In this document: positions 11,082 to 20,900 of the stretch, piece after piece | How the letters are laid out: each line of letters begins with the position of its first letter | How positions within the stretch are numbered: the first letter of the stretch is position 1 | The notes under the pieces: generated by a model | Database searches by the model: none | Told to the model about the DNA's origin: nothing | Seen by the model: only the letters and a program-made list of their open reading frames with translations | Virus record (IMG/VR): IMGVR_UViG_3300040751_001956 | Location: 1 to 52,856 of that record | Length of the DNA: 52,856 bases | Origin: a virus | Direction: 5' to 3' (one strand) | Made by a program: the position numbers and the translations under genes

Positions 11082-14000
11082 AATGGACCAAAGTTTTTAA
11101 CGAATTTATTCCAAGATGATTTACCTGTTCTCAAACCAAAATAGAAGAAGAACGGTCCCCCAATTGGGATTTCAGTTGCCGAGTAATTATCGTCGTCACA
11201 ATCTCTAAGTGGTGGTAAAATACTCCCATCATAATAATGACTATTTATGTTATCGGTTGGGTCGCCCCCCGCATCGCCATATGGGTCGTTCTCCATTAAT
11301 CCCGAATAAACCCAACCTCCTTGGTATTTGGTGGTATGTATCGTTCCTAAACTCCACTCTTGTTTTTCGGAATTACCACCGTTGGACCCGAATCCGTCAC
11401 CTCTTTTGTTCCATTTATAATAGGGAACTTCTTGGGCGGTCTCTGTAAGGTTACCCGCGGCATTTATACATAACCTAAGTAGTGTTCCGTCTTTTTCAAC
11501 AATTTCAGTATCTTCATCATCTTCCGAAAATACGAAGTCAATACCCACAGGACCGTACCCATCGTATAGTGTCTGTCCTGACACATAATATGGACTCTCA
11601 TCGTCTTCGTCATTATACCCATATATCCCTACCTGAGAATTAAAATTAAGTAGTTGGGCAATATCACCATCAATCTTACCACCACCTCTTCTATCAAACA
11701 AGTCTTGGACATTTAGTCTCCCTTGTTCTTTAACTTCTTTAGAGGCAATAATATACTCCATAAGGTCGTTTATGTCTTGGTAAGATGTCGATCCAATACT
11801 TTTAGATACAGAACAATTAACATCTAATTCAGGATCAACACATATTTCATTTATGAACATATTTCTTGGTCCCAAATCCATTATAGTAGTGGGGAATAGT
11901 ATTTCCCCGTACCCACTTTCACCAATTTCACCAATAAAATTACCGTTATGATAGGGTGTAGATCTATAGTAGTAATGTACTCCATTATCATCTTCGTTTC
12001 TGTAAATTAAATCTTTACAGTATCTTGCGGAATCACCCCCTCTCCTCCTTCTAAATTGGAAGAAATATAATGATCCATTTAACCAACTGTTACCAAAACT
12101 ATATGATGTGATTCCTGCACACATCAACGTACCAAGTAGTTTTCTTCTTGAATAATTTTTAATTAGTTTCGAATTTTTTCCCGCAGCAGCAACAAGTGCG
12201 TATTGTCCGTCCGCAAATTCAGAATACCCTGAAGCAGTTGCGTCTCGATCTTCTACAGGTAATCCCACTATACTTCCCCAACCTTGTTTTAAGGCAAGTC
12301 TTCTCGGCCAACGTTCACCCACCCAATTATTGTCAAGATAGTCGTTCTCGGCAGATTTACTGAATGTTGCTACAATATCGGGTATCGGTGGTGGCGTATC
12401 ACAAGGGTCCTCGTTTCCATCATAAAAAATATCGGGATATGGGTCGTCCTGACCGGGGTTTTCCTTAAAATAATCATACGTTTTGCTACCATTATCATTA
12501 AGATATGCCCTTAAAGACATATCGTTATCGGCATCGTATATTGTATCATATTTTTCACATCCACTCTCCACGGGAGTATTTACTCCCGATGATATTTCTG
12601 TTAATTCAGAAATAAAATAAACTTCCTTTATGACGATATTTCCTGCCCCCTGAAGTGCTGTCCCACTAACAGACGTAGGTTTAGGGTCCTGAGATGATAA
12701 ATTATTTGCGTCGTAAACATCGTAATGTATATCATCCGCAAAATCAATAAATGTGTTTGTTGTACCTTCGGGTGGATACGAACTTGCATACCCTATAAAC
12801 CGATATTTATATTCCTCGGGGATTCCAACCACCATTATATCGGTAAGACTTGTAGCGGGGGCCCCACCCTGTGGACCATCGAGGGCAGTGAAGTCACCAT
12901 TATCAATATTTTCCTGTGTTGCGGTAACCTCCTGAACACCCGCAACTATTACATACTTTATAACATAATTTTTTGTGTTTGTTAATCCGGGTATATTAAT
13001 CGTAATGGTATTTGGTGGTGGGTCTGAAACAGTAGAGTTTGGGTCGTAGTCATGAACACAACTAAGTGATGTTGTAATTGGACTTAATGGTGTGTTATTT
13101 AAAGGATGATTACCATTAACATAATCTTCCTCATCTCCTTCACTAATGGTGACGTATTCATACGTATTCTCCTGACCTCCTTGGGATTGTTCATTAGTGC
13201 CCGGATCTGTATTACATTCATAACAATCGGGATAATTAACTAAACCCAATCTTCTTAAAGTTGTGATTTGTATTTTTTTTGCGGTTTTAGCTAATCTCGT
13301 AGCGGGTGTCTCAAAAAACCTCCAAGTCTTATTAATTGGCCAACCAATAGATAATTTAAATCCATATAATATTTCTGATAAATCAAATAAGAACTCGACA
13401 ATGAAATCTAAGGCAAACTGAGTAACTAATAGATAGATTCTTTCTAAAAAATTCAGAATAATAATGATTAAAAATTTAAACTTAAAATTACTAACCGCAT
13501 CATTTATAGGGAAATATTCGTTATTGTTTGCACAGTCCTCCTCAAGTGATGGTTGTATCTCTTTAATCCCAATAAAAGATTCATTTTTATCTTTAGTAAA
13601 TAAAGAGAATGTTTTCTCCCACCAACCCTTATTATAATATTGATTTATGAAGGAGGATACCGTATATACTCTATTATATCTAAATGAATAAAAGTAATCA
13701 TTGGAAAATCCGTTATTGTTTATTCCGGTAATATCATCTATTGCTTCTATTGGGTAGTCGTCTAAATTTGTTGAGAACGCATATGATTTGGGGTTCGTGT
13801 AAAGAAAGGGAACTGTCCCAAGTTGGTGTTCCTTTATTTGAGGTACTAAGTACTTTCCTCTATATTGTTTTCTTGCTCCATTATCATTTTGTAAGGATAA
13901 TCTAAATCTATACGTACCTCTTGTTGGTATCCCCCTCTGTGTATTCTTGGTTTCGACTAATTCACCAAATTCATTGGTTACATAATATCCCATATTCATG

Positions 14001-15004
14001 GGTACCCTAAAAAAGAAATTACCATTCTCGTTAATTTGCGAGTCTAACTGAATTGCCTCAAGTATCGGTCTGTTGTAATTAGGTGTCCCATCCACATCGT
14101 CTTCGTATAAACCGGTAAACCTAATTGCCTCAATATCACCCTCCCCCGTAATTAGACTACATTTCTCACCCATTTGATTGTCAACATTACATCTGACTCT
14201 TACAGAATCTTTGCCCGAATCAGTAAATGTTCCACCCATCATTATAGAATAGGGTTCAATACGTATACCCTGTTCGGTAAGGTCGTAGTCCGTTCTTGTA
14301 ATACCAATTTCACATAAATCCTCATTACCCCAAAAAGGATAAACCTCCACACTTTCTTCGAAAGTTATTGTTTGAGGTAGTCCGGCAATATCAGAATCAG
14401 ATCTAAATGTGTAATTATTTTCAAACTTTTCCTCTGATACACCTTCGTAGATGAAATCATATGGAACTAAAGATTGACATCCCATGTCCGATAAATCCAC
14501 ATCGACGTGTATAGTCTGAGTCCCTACAGGAACTCCCCATATCATGAAGTCACCAGCATCATTAGTCTTTACTGTGTATTTGTAATATTTTTCATAAACA
14601 TATAACACCTCTTCTCTCGTAAGAATATCTTCTTGGTCAGGAAAGGTACCTGTTGGTGTGTGTCCTGTATGTTGTTTTCTCTTGGGGAATAAATTGTATT
14701 TGTACCCTTCCTCAGACATATCCTGAGTACTTTTATATGGGTATAGTTTAGACACCACGGGGTCTTCTTCATCAACATCATCTAAAGGAATGAAAATGGA
14801 AACCCTTGCATTTGCAACACCGTACCCCTGATTTGCGGTAATCCTACCACAAACGACACCATAATCCGCACATAAAGACGTGTATATATCTTTTTGTGTG
14901 AATTTAAGTGACAAGATCTCTAAAAGATCATAATCCTGTTTTAGTTCAACAGTTAATCTTTGATCCTTACCAATTTCTGTACGTATTCGGTGTCTCTGCA
15001 TCAT
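11078..15004 (-). CDS. Large baseplate/tail-region protein with carboxypeptidase-regulatory-like domain and hydrophobic helices, 1308 aa
   Basis: Residues about 40-175 look like a CarboxypepD_reg/Cna-B-type beta sandwich: GRITANQGYGVANARVSIFI near the start and TNDAGDFMIWGVPVGTQTI near its end. Residues about 505-555 are strongly hydrophobic (FKFLIIIILNFLERIYLLVT, then FALDFIVEFLFDLSEILYGF), unusual for a virion protein and compatible with membrane insertion or buried helices. A CYEC motif follows at about residue 595-600. The rest is unrecognised. ATG at 15004 is immediately followed by a second ATG. An octamer TATTTATA ends 4 nt upstream of the start. Position after gp6 suggests a gp7/gp10-like wedge or fibre-attachment role; that is inference. 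Confidence 0.8.
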   Translation of the reverse strand: MMQRHRIRTEIGKDQRLTVELKQDYDLLEILSLKFTQKDIYTSLCADYGVVCGRITANQGYGVANARVSIFIPLDDVDEEDPVVSKLYPYKSTQDMSEEGYKYNLFPKRKQHTGHTPTGTFPDQEDILTREEVLYVYEKYYKYTVKTNDAGDFMIWGVPVGTQTIHVDVDLSDMGCQSLVPYDFIYEGVSEEKFENNYTFRSDSDIAGLPQTITFEESVEVYPFWGNEDLCEIGITRTDYDLTEQGIRIEPYSIMMGGTFTDSGKDSVRVRCNVDNQMGEKCSLITGEGDIEAIRFTGLYEDDVDGTPNYNRPILEAIQLDSQINENGNFFFRVPMNMGYYVTNEFGELVETKNTQRGIPTRGTYRFRLSLQNDNGARKQYRGKYLVPQIKEHQLGTVPFLYTNPKSYAFSTNLDDYPIEAIDDITGINNNGFSNDYFYSFRYNRVYTVSSFINQYYNKGWWEKTFSLFTKDKNESFIGIKEIQPSLEEDCANNNEYFPINDAVSNFKFKFLIIIILNFLERIYLLVTQFALDFIVEFLFDLSEILYGFKLSIGWPINKTWRFFETPATRLAKTAKKIQITTLRRLGLVNYPDCYECNTDPGTNEQSQGGQENTYEYVTISEGDEEDYVNGNHPLNNTPLSPITTSLSCVHDYDPNSTVSDPPPNTITINIPGLTNTKNYVIKYVIVAGVQEVTATQENIDNGDFTALDGPQGGAPATSLTDIMVVGIPEEYKYRFIGYASSYPPEGTTNTFIDFADDIHYDVYDANNLSSQDPKPTSVSGTALQGAGNIVIKEVYFISELTEISSGVNTPVESGCEKYDTIYDADNDMSLRAYLNDNGSKTYDYFKENPGQDDPYPDIFYDGNEDPCDTPPPIPDIVATFSKSAENDYLDNNWVGERWPRRLALKQGWGSIVGLPVEDRDATASGYSEFADGQYALVAAAGKNSKLIKNYSRRKLLGTLMCAGITSYSFGNSWLNGSLYFFQFRRRRGGDSARYCKDLIYRNEDDNGVHYYYRSTPYHNGNFIGEIGESGYGEILFPTTIMDLGPRNMFINEICVDPELDVNCSVSKSIGSTSYQDINDLMEYIIASKEVKEQGRLNVQDLFDRRGGGKIDGDIAQLLNFNSQVGIYGYNDEDDESPYYVSGQTLYDGYGPVGIDFVFSEDDEDTEIVEKDGTLLRLCINAAGNLTETAQEVPYYKWNKRGDGFGSNGGNSEKQEWSLGTIHTTKYQGGWVYSGLMENDPYGDAGGDPTDNINSHYYDGSILPPLRDCDDDNYSATEIPIGGPFFFYFGLRTGKSSWNKFVKNFGPL

Positions 15005-15008
15005 ATCA

Positions 15009-15016
15009 TATAAATA
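15009..15016 (-). promoter_or_regulatory. Candidate late-promoter octamer (TATTTATA)
   Basis: Minus-strand TATTTATA ends 4 nt before the ATG at 15004, after a 60-nt gap from gp6. If it acts as a -10 element, transcription would begin at or inside the start codon, giving a leaderless or nearly leaderless mRNA. Confidence 0.5.
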
Positions 15017-15064
15017 GATTGGAACCTATTTTCCCTTAATTAATAATAATACAGAAAAGAAAAA

Positions 15065-16897
15065 TTAAAATGTAGTGGAACCGAGAGTTTTGACTCTAAT
15101 TTTTATGTCTTTATTCGGAAATCTTACTTGGTAGATTTGATTACTCTTCATAAAAATTGTAGAGTCGGATTGTGAAATCTCTTTTGTGTCCTCATCATTA
15201 TACCCTTGTGACACTTCTGCTGAAGAATATTCACCCCCTGTTTTACCATAAACTCTAAGATCAACTACGTTAACAACCCCTGTTATCTCGGAAATTGTTT
15301 TTTGTAACTCACCAACAAATAGTGGGTCGCCCATTTTTCTTTTGTCTATTGAGAAGTGTTCCGATGCTGATGATATTACATCTTTTAAAATGTCTGTTTG
15401 GTTGTTGTTCTTATCAACTAATAAGTCTATTTCTAACCCTAAATCAATTACCTCACCACTTACGATATCGATATAATCATTTATCATTCTATAATTGGTT
15501 AGGTACCTAAGAATGTTATTCTTTAGTGTGTTAGATACAGTATCAGTTAAATTACCCGAATCATCGTATGATAATAACTTAATTCTAATCTTATTATCTT
15601 CCTCCATTACGTTAACCTTCGCAGGTGCACCATATGTAGATGGCATTGTCTCAATTAACGTTTTATAATCGTTAAGTGTAACCGCTCTATTTTGTGCTGC
15701 GAAATTATAACCAACCATGTTTCTTATTTCTTCTATTGTTGGTTGATCTGCACCACCCACTGCCGGTGTGACATTAGTCACATTCAATGATTGGATAACC
15801 TGATTATTTACGTTAGTTAGTGGTCCTGTGACGTTGAATTCAACATTATCCACACTTGTAACAACATTTACTCCTAAATTGGTATTCTTACCTCCACCAA
15901 CTCTATATTTTACGAATAGTGTTGAGTTAGTTTTAGGTGTTGCCCCTAATGATAGGTTATTCAAGTATGTTGCCAAATTAACTTTAAGACTACCATCATT
16001 AAATGAATCTAAGTTATCTAACGGGTCTACACTACCCGACCCAAACGTTACTGACATATACCCTTCAGGAGTATATTCAGTTATGAATTTATTTGTAACT
16101 CTTTTGTAATCCCCCGCAGTAAAATTAGATGTGTCTGAAGATGATGTTTTATTAGGAAGGAATACTTTATCTTCCATTAAACTCTTCACCTCATACCATC
16201 TATTTGATTCTGAACTAAATTCAGATGACGTTGGGTTTCCATTGTAATTTGTACCCTCTTTATGAATTATCGAAGTTACCCCTAAAACATTTTGTTCAGG
16301 TAAGTAGATTTTAAAGAATGGTTTCTGATCCTGTGGTCCAATGACCCTTCTGAAAACTCTTGAGACACCGTTTACGACCGCATCTCTCTTGGTTATGGTA
16401 TACGATACTAATTTGTTATTTGAATCGAAATTAGGGATCTTAAGTCGATTTGGTTCTCCTTTACTATTAAATGGTGTTGAGAAGTCAATATCTTCTATTG
16501 TTTCGAAAGTCTGTCCACCACCCGAAATCTGAGCACCCGCCTTTAGAATACCTAAGTATCTCTCATCTTCTTTATCCCCTCTCACAGGAACATTAATTGA
16601 GAAATCACATAATGAAACTGACGGTCTATTACCGGGTATTCTAATACCATAAGTTTTTGCAATATGAAAAAGAGATCTTCTTTGTTGAGCAAAGTCCAAC
16701 ATAGTCTCTTGCCAAACTCTATCAATATGATAATGTAGGTTATCACCAATTGCGGCATTTAGATCTAATAACACAGAATAGATTGATGCGTCGTTGGTAT
16801 TCTTTATTAAATCAGGATAGTAATCTTTAGTAAGATTAACCAACTCTTCTCTTAGTCCCGCAAAATCTCTTTTAGCGTATGAAATCTTTTTTGCCAT
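15065..16897 (-). CDS. 6: Baseplate wedge protein, gp6-like (Baseplate_J family), 610 aa
   Basis: The N-terminus (YAKRDFAGLREELVNLTKDY, then NDASIYSVLLDLNAAIGDNL and a run ending HIDRVWQETML) is the classic start of gp6/Baseplate_J-like wedge proteins, and the C-terminal half (LNDYKTLIETMPSTYGAPAK) matches the J-type segment. In T4, gp6 dimers form the inner ring of the wedge around the hub (established). Length of 610 aa is close to T4 gp6. It starts 1 nt after the stop of gp25, the same pairing seen in other contractile tails. No octamer lies before it, so it should be cotranscribed with gp25. Confidence 0.92.
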   Translation of the reverse strand: MAKKISYAKRDFAGLREELVNLTKDYYPDLIKNTNDASIYSVLLDLNAAIGDNLHYHIDRVWQETMLDFAQQRRSLFHIAKTYGIRIPGNRPSVSLCDFSINVPVRGDKEDERYLGILKAGAQISGGGQTFETIEDIDFSTPFNSKGEPNRLKIPNFDSNNKLVSYTITKRDAVVNGVSRVFRRVIGPQDQKPFFKIYLPEQNVLGVTSIIHKEGTNYNGNPTSSEFSSESNRWYEVKSLMEDKVFLPNKTSSSDTSNFTAGDYKRVTNKFITEYTPEGYMSVTFGSGSVDPLDNLDSFNDGSLKVNLATYLNNLSLGATPKTNSTLFVKYRVGGGKNTNLGVNVVTSVDNVEFNVTGPLTNVNNQVIQSLNVTNVTPAVGGADQPTIEEIRNMVGYNFAAQNRAVTLNDYKTLIETMPSTYGAPAKVNVMEEDNKIRIKLLSYDDSGNLTDTVSNTLKNNILRYLTNYRMINDYIDIVSGEVIDLGLEIDLLVDKNNNQTDILKDVISSASEHFSIDKRKMGDPLFVGELQKTISEITGVVNVVDLRVYGKTGGEYSSAEVSQGYNDEDTKEISQSDSTIFMKSNQIYQVRFPNKDIKIRVKTLGSTTF

Positions 16898-16898
16898 C

Positions 16899-17351
16899 TT
16901 ATATGTTAATTATAATAAAGTCTGATGACGAAAACGCACCATTATTAACTGTATAGTCTATTTTAACCTTAGCCGTGTATGGTTTTGTACTTTCATCCGC
17001 CAATCTGAATAATCTCTCATCATCTTCTTCATCAACGGTAGTGACAGGATTAGTATCATCCTCCGCAGAAATAACTCTAATTGAATTGATATCAAGATTT
17101 GGTAAGTACTTTTTACACCCTTCTCTAATCTCTTCCTCAATTAAATTAAATGTGATCATATCGTTTTGATCGAATATGTATTCATATATCCTTGTACCGA
17201 AATCAGGTAAATAGAACCTACTTCCCTTCTTGGTTAGAATTAGATGTATCAAGTTTGACCTAACCTCTCTTTCGGGAGAAGTAGTCATGCTTAAATAATC
17301 ACCTGTAATACTTTCTCTAAATGGAAAGTCTATTCCATACTTTATTGCCAT
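16899..17351 (-). CDS. 25: Baseplate wedge protein gp25-like (GPW/gp25 family), 150 aa
   Basis: The core RSNLIHLILTKKGSRFYLPD followed by GTRIYEYIFDQND is the diagnostic gp25/GPW signature (membrane-free, wedge-initiating protein with the EPR-type loop region). An upstream in-frame TTG at 17402 would add a hydrophobic 17-residue leader, but that leader is encoded by the U-tract side of a terminator hairpin, so I place the start at ATG 17351 (MAIKYGIDFPF). An octamer TATTTATT ends 3 nt upstream of this ATG. The gene starts the wedge operon with gp6. Confidence 0.9.
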   Translation of the reverse strand: MAIKYGIDFPFRESITGDYLSMTTSPEREVRSNLIHLILTKKGSRFYLPDFGTRIYEYIFDQNDMITFNLIEEEIREGCKKYLPNLDINSIRVISAEDDTNPVTTVDEEDDERLFRLADESTKPYTAKVKIDYTVNNGAFSSSDFIIINI

Positions 17352-17354
17352 ACT

Positions 17355-17362
17355 AATAAATA
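17355..17362 (-). promoter_or_regulatory. Candidate late-promoter octamer (TATTTATT)
   Basis: Minus-strand TATTTATT ends 3 nt before ATG 17351 and lies between the nrdA terminator and gp25, which is where a promoter for the late wedge operon is needed. Confidence 0.5.
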
Positions 17363-17383
17363 TAATCAATGTTAAAATGAGGA

Positions 17384-17415
17384 TAAATAAAAAACCCCTC
17401 AAAAAAGAGGGGTTT
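17384..17415 (-). terminator. Intrinsic terminator after nrdA
   Basis: A perfect 9-bp stem AAACCCCTC / GAGGGGTTT (plus 17392-17400 and 17407-17415) with a 6-base loop is followed on the minus strand by TTTTATTTATCC, a good U-tract. It lies 25 nt beyond the nrdA stop and would end the replication/RNR transcript before the gp25 operon. Confidence 0.88.
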
Positions 17416-17439
17416 AAAAAATAGAGTCAAAAAAATCAA

Positions 17440-19893
17440 TTATGAACCACAACCTTCACATTCAAAAGGTGAATCGTCAGGTCTTATAGTTGGTTGTGAA
17501 ACCATTTCAAGTTCTTTATTGTCACTGATTAGTGAATTTGAAGTTGGTGATGGATTCTCGGTTTGTTCCGATACCACTTCTTTTTGTACCTCAGGTTTTG
17601 GTTGTGATTTACTTGTATTCACACCCAACCCTTTAAGTGGATCCACCGCCGAACGAGTTCTTAAGTAATACATACCTGTTTTCAATCCTAATGACCACCC
17701 ATGTAAGTGTGCCGCCAATAGTTTCGCCTTAGTTGCATTACTAATGAACAAGTTTAAAGATTGTGATTGGTCAATAAACACAGATCTCCTCGCCGCCATA
17801 TTTAATAATCGTTTCTGTGACATCTCCCAAACAGTCTTATAAATCTCCTTTATTTCAGTTGGGATCTCAGGGATGTTCTGTACCGAGCCATTTTCTAAAA
17901 TCAATTTATCCTTGATCTCATCATTCCATAAACCTGAATCCATAAGTTCTTTAACAAGGTGTTTGTTTATTACAATAAACTCACCACCCAAAGTTCTTCT
18001 CGAATATAGGTTAGATGTAAATGGTTCAAACGCTTCATTGTTACCAAGAATTTGTGCTGTTGACGCTGTTGGCATCGGTGCAAATAATAATGAATTTCTT
18101 ACACCAAATTTAACCACTTCTTTTCTTAATGATTTCCAATCCCATCTTCCTGATAAATCACCATCTTTTAATCCCCACATTTGGTATTGGAACACACCCT
18201 TTTCTATTGGTGATCCTGAGATACTCTCATATGCTCCTACTTCCTTAGATAAGTCTTTAGATGATGTCATCGCTGCGAAATAAATGGTTTCAAATATTTC
18301 GGTTTGTAAATCATCAGCAACTTCACTTTCAAATGGTAATCTTAGTTTACAGAATACATCCGCTAACCCTTGAATACCAAGTCCAACGGGTCTATGTCTA
18401 AAATTAGAACGTTTAGTCTCCTCAGTTGGATAGAAGTTTAAATCAATTACGTTATTTAAGTTTCTAACAACCTGATAAACATACTCATACAGTAGTTGGT
18501 GATTAAACTCACCATCGACAATATACTTAGGTAACGCAATAGATGCAAGGTTACATACCGCCTGTTCTGTTGGTGAACTGTATTCAATAATTTCAGTACA
18601 AAGGTTAGATGATTTAATAGTACCTAAATTTTGTTGGTTAGATTTAGCGTTCGCAGAATCTTTATACAACATATATGGAGTACCTGTTTCGATCTGTGCG
18701 GTTAGGATGGCGTCCATTAATTTTCTCGCCTTAACCGATCTTCTTCCTTTTCCTTCTTTTTCGTACTGTGTATAAAGTTTAGTGAAGTCTTTGGATTTTG
18801 GTGAATCAAAAACATCGGAAAGACCCGGTGCTTCATCAGGTGAGAATAAAGTCCAATCCTCATCATTTTTAACTCTCTCCATAAACAGGTCAGGTGTCCA
18901 CATTGCAAGGAATAAATCTCTTGCTCTCATTTCTTCCTTACCGTGATTCTTTCTTAATTCAATAAATTCAAATACATCTGCGTGCCATGGTTCTAAGTAG
19001 ATAGCAAAAGAACCCTTTCTCTTACCACCTTGATTAATCCATCGCGCCACTTCGTTGTATGTTTTCATCATAGGGATAAGACCATCTGACTCACCACCCG
19101 TACCTTTAATGTAAGAACCCTTTGCCCTAACATCATGTACGTGGAGGCCAATACCTCCCGCCCATTTTGAAATATTCGCAACATCTTTAACAGTATCGAA
19201 TAAACCATTAATATCATCACCTTTATTCCCAATTAGGAAACAAGATGACATCTGTGGTCTTCTTGTACCCGCATTAAATAGTGTTGGTGTTGCGTGTGTA
19301 TAGAAGTGTTGTGATAGGTCATCATAGATACGTAGACCCATTTCAAGGTCTCCATTACATATACCTAAAGCAACCCTCATATACATGTATTGGGGTCTTT
19401 CTACAATCCTGTTAGAAATTCTTAAAAGATATGATCTTTCAAGGGTTTTAAATCCGAAATAATCAAATTCAAAATCCCTCTCTTGTACAATTGCACCATC
19501 AATCGCCGCTCTGTTCGCCTTAACAAAGTCGTACAGTTCGTCAGAAATTAAAGAAGATTCTTTACCTGTTCTCGGTTCAATAAAAGAGTAAAGTTCTTTA
19601 ATCGATTGAGAAAACTTCTTTGGTGTTGTTTTATGTAAATTAGTAACTGCTAATCTCCCCGCTAATTTTGCATAGTCAGGGTGAGTAGTTGTCATTGACG
19701 CCGCGGTCTCCGCAGCTAATTGATCTAATTCTGTAGTTGATATTTCATCATAAATCCCTTGTGTAACTTTTAAGGTGATATATGTTGGGTCAACATAATC
19801 AATATTGAGATCTGAACACAAGGCAGAAATTCTCCTTGTGATTTTATCATATCTCATTTCTTCTAACGATCCGTCTCTCTTTTTTACCTTCAT
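17440..19893 (-). CDS. nrdA: Ribonucleoside-diphosphate reductase large subunit, class Ia, 817 aa
   Basis: Reduces ribonucleoside diphosphates to deoxy forms for phage DNA synthesis, with NrdB as radical donor. Visible: ATP-cone at residues 1-95 (VKKRDGSLEEM, DKITRRISAL); first redox Cys in MSSCFLIGNKGD (about 215); the catalytic NLCTE motif (about 430), with partner Cys in AVCNLAS; the paired Tyr in MYYLRTRSA (about 740); and a C-terminal CEGCGS tail that regenerates the active site. A 60-residue Ser/Pro/Glu-rich linker precedes the tail. Stretches such as GTPYMLYKDSANAKSNQQNL are close to the eukaryotic RRM1 type rather than the enterobacterial type. It starts 11 nt after nrdB and is followed by a strong terminator. 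Confidence 0.97.
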   Translation of the reverse strand: MKVKKRDGSLEEMRYDKITRRISALCSDLNIDYVDPTYITLKVTQGIYDEISTTELDQLAAETAASMTTTHPDYAKLAGRLAVTNLHKTTPKKFSQSIKELYSFIEPRTGKESSLISDELYDFVKANRAAIDGAIVQERDFEFDYFGFKTLERSYLLRISNRIVERPQYMYMRVALGICNGDLEMGLRIYDDLSQHFYTHATPTLFNAGTRRPQMSSCFLIGNKGDDINGLFDTVKDVANISKWAGGIGLHVHDVRAKGSYIKGTGGESDGLIPMMKTYNEVARWINQGGKRKGSFAIYLEPWHADVFEFIELRKNHGKEEMRARDLFLAMWTPDLFMERVKNDEDWTLFSPDEAPGLSDVFDSPKSKDFTKLYTQYEKEGKGRRSVKARKLMDAILTAQIETGTPYMLYKDSANAKSNQQNLGTIKSSNLCTEIIEYSSPTEQAVCNLASIALPKYIVDGEFNHQLLYEYVYQVVRNLNNVIDLNFYPTEETKRSNFRHRPVGLGIQGLADVFCKLRLPFESEVADDLQTEIFETIYFAAMTSSKDLSKEVGAYESISGSPIEKGVFQYQMWGLKDGDLSGRWDWKSLRKEVVKFGVRNSLLFAPMPTASTAQILGNNEAFEPFTSNLYSRRTLGGEFIVINKHLVKELMDSGLWNDEIKDKLILENGSVQNIPEIPTEIKEIYKTVWEMSQKRLLNMAARRSVFIDQSQSLNLFISNATKAKLLAAHLHGWSLGLKTGMYYLRTRSAVDPLKGLGVNTSKSQPKPEVQKEVVSEQTENPSPTSNSLISDNKELEMVSQPTIRPDDSPFECEGCGS

Positions 19894-19904
19894 CTGTATT
19901 CGTA

Positions 19905-20879
19905 TTAAAAGTCCATGTCTCCGAACGCAGAATCAAGGTCTTCTTCGGTATCGTTATTCACTCCCGCTTTTTGGTATTCCGCAACTCTTTTTTCAAAGAA
20001 GTTGGTTTTACCTTGAAGTGCAATGTTTTGCATAAAGTCAAATGGGTTTTCAGAATTGAAGTGTTTAGGAACACCTAACGAATCTAATAACCTATCAGTA
20101 ACAAACTCTAAATATTGAGACATTAGATCTGAATTCATACCAATCAGTCTAACAGGTAGTGCTTCGAGGATGAACTCTTTCTCGATCTCAAGCGCAGAAA
20201 GAATAATCTCTTTAATTCTATCGTTTGAAAGTTTATTTTGAATATGACTATTATAAAGGTGGCACGCGAAGTCACAGTGTAGTCCTTCATCTCTTGAAAT
20301 CAACTCATTAGAGAATGTAAGTCCCGGCATTAATCCTCTTTTCTTTAACCAAAAGATTGAACAGAATGATCCCGAAAAGAAAATACCTTCAACAGCAGCG
20401 AACGCAATTAGTCTTTCCGCAAAACTTGGTGATTCGATCCACTTAAGTGCCCATTTAGCCTTCTTCTCAATTGCAGGGATCGTCTCTATTGCATTAAATA
20501 ACCTATTTTGTTCATCAGTATCCTTAATATATGTGTCGATCAATAACGAGTATGTTTCGCTGTGGATGTTTTCCATTGCAATTTGGAATCCATAAAAGAA
20601 CTTTGCCTCGGTGTATTGAACTTCATTAACGAAGTTTTCTGCGAGATTCTCATTAACAATACCATCTGACGCAGCAAAGAAGGCCAATACGTGTTTAACG
20701 AAATGTTTTTCATCGTCGTTTAACTTGTTCGCCCAATCACTTACGTCTTGGTTTAAGTCAATTTCTTCCGCAGTCCAAAAGGATGCTTCTTGTTGTTTAT
20801 AGAACTTCCATATGTCATGGTGTTCAATAGGAAAAAGGACAAAACGTCCCGGATTTTCTTGTAAAATCTTTTCTGTCAT
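19905..20879 (-). CDS. nrdB: Ribonucleoside-diphosphate reductase small subunit (R2), 324 aa
   Basis: Class Ia R2 subunit carrying the di-iron centre and tyrosyl radical. The metal-ligand and radical region is intact: [33 protein letters not shown] (E-x-x-H and the radical Tyr), [10 protein letters not shown] and [11 protein letters not shown]. The sequence is strikingly like mammalian RRM2 over nearly its whole length, including [20 protein letters not shown] and [10 protein letters not shown]; it ends GDMDF, like the DADF-type tail that docks on the large subunit. Bacteroidetes also carry this R2 type (established knowledge), so a host origin is plausible. Starts 21 nt after the helicase stop. 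Confidence 0.97.
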   Translation of the reverse strand: MTEKILQENPGRFVLFPIEHHDIWKFYKQQEASFWTAEEIDLNQDVSDWANKLNDDEKHFVKHVLAFFAASDGIVNENLAENFVNEVQYTEAKFFYGFQIAMENIHSETYSLLIDTYIKDTDEQNRLFNAIETIPAIEKKAKWALKWIESPSFAERLIAFAAVEGIFFSGSFCSIFWLKKRGLMPGLTFSNELISRDEGLHCDFACHLYNSHIQNKLSNDRIKEIILSALEIEKEFILEALPVRLIGMNSDLMSQYLEFVTDRLLDSLGVPKHFNSENPFDFMQNIALQGKTNFFEKRVAEYQKAGVNNDTEEDLDSAFGDMDF

Positions 20880-20900
20880 CTTATAAAATTTAATTGTTAA

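Noticed and set aside
17352-17402. Hydrophobic 17-residue leader on gp25 (TTG start) suggesting a signal peptide
   Set aside because: It overlaps the U-tract side of the nrdA terminator, begins with TTG, and gp25 proteins have no signal peptide; ATG 17351 fits the family.
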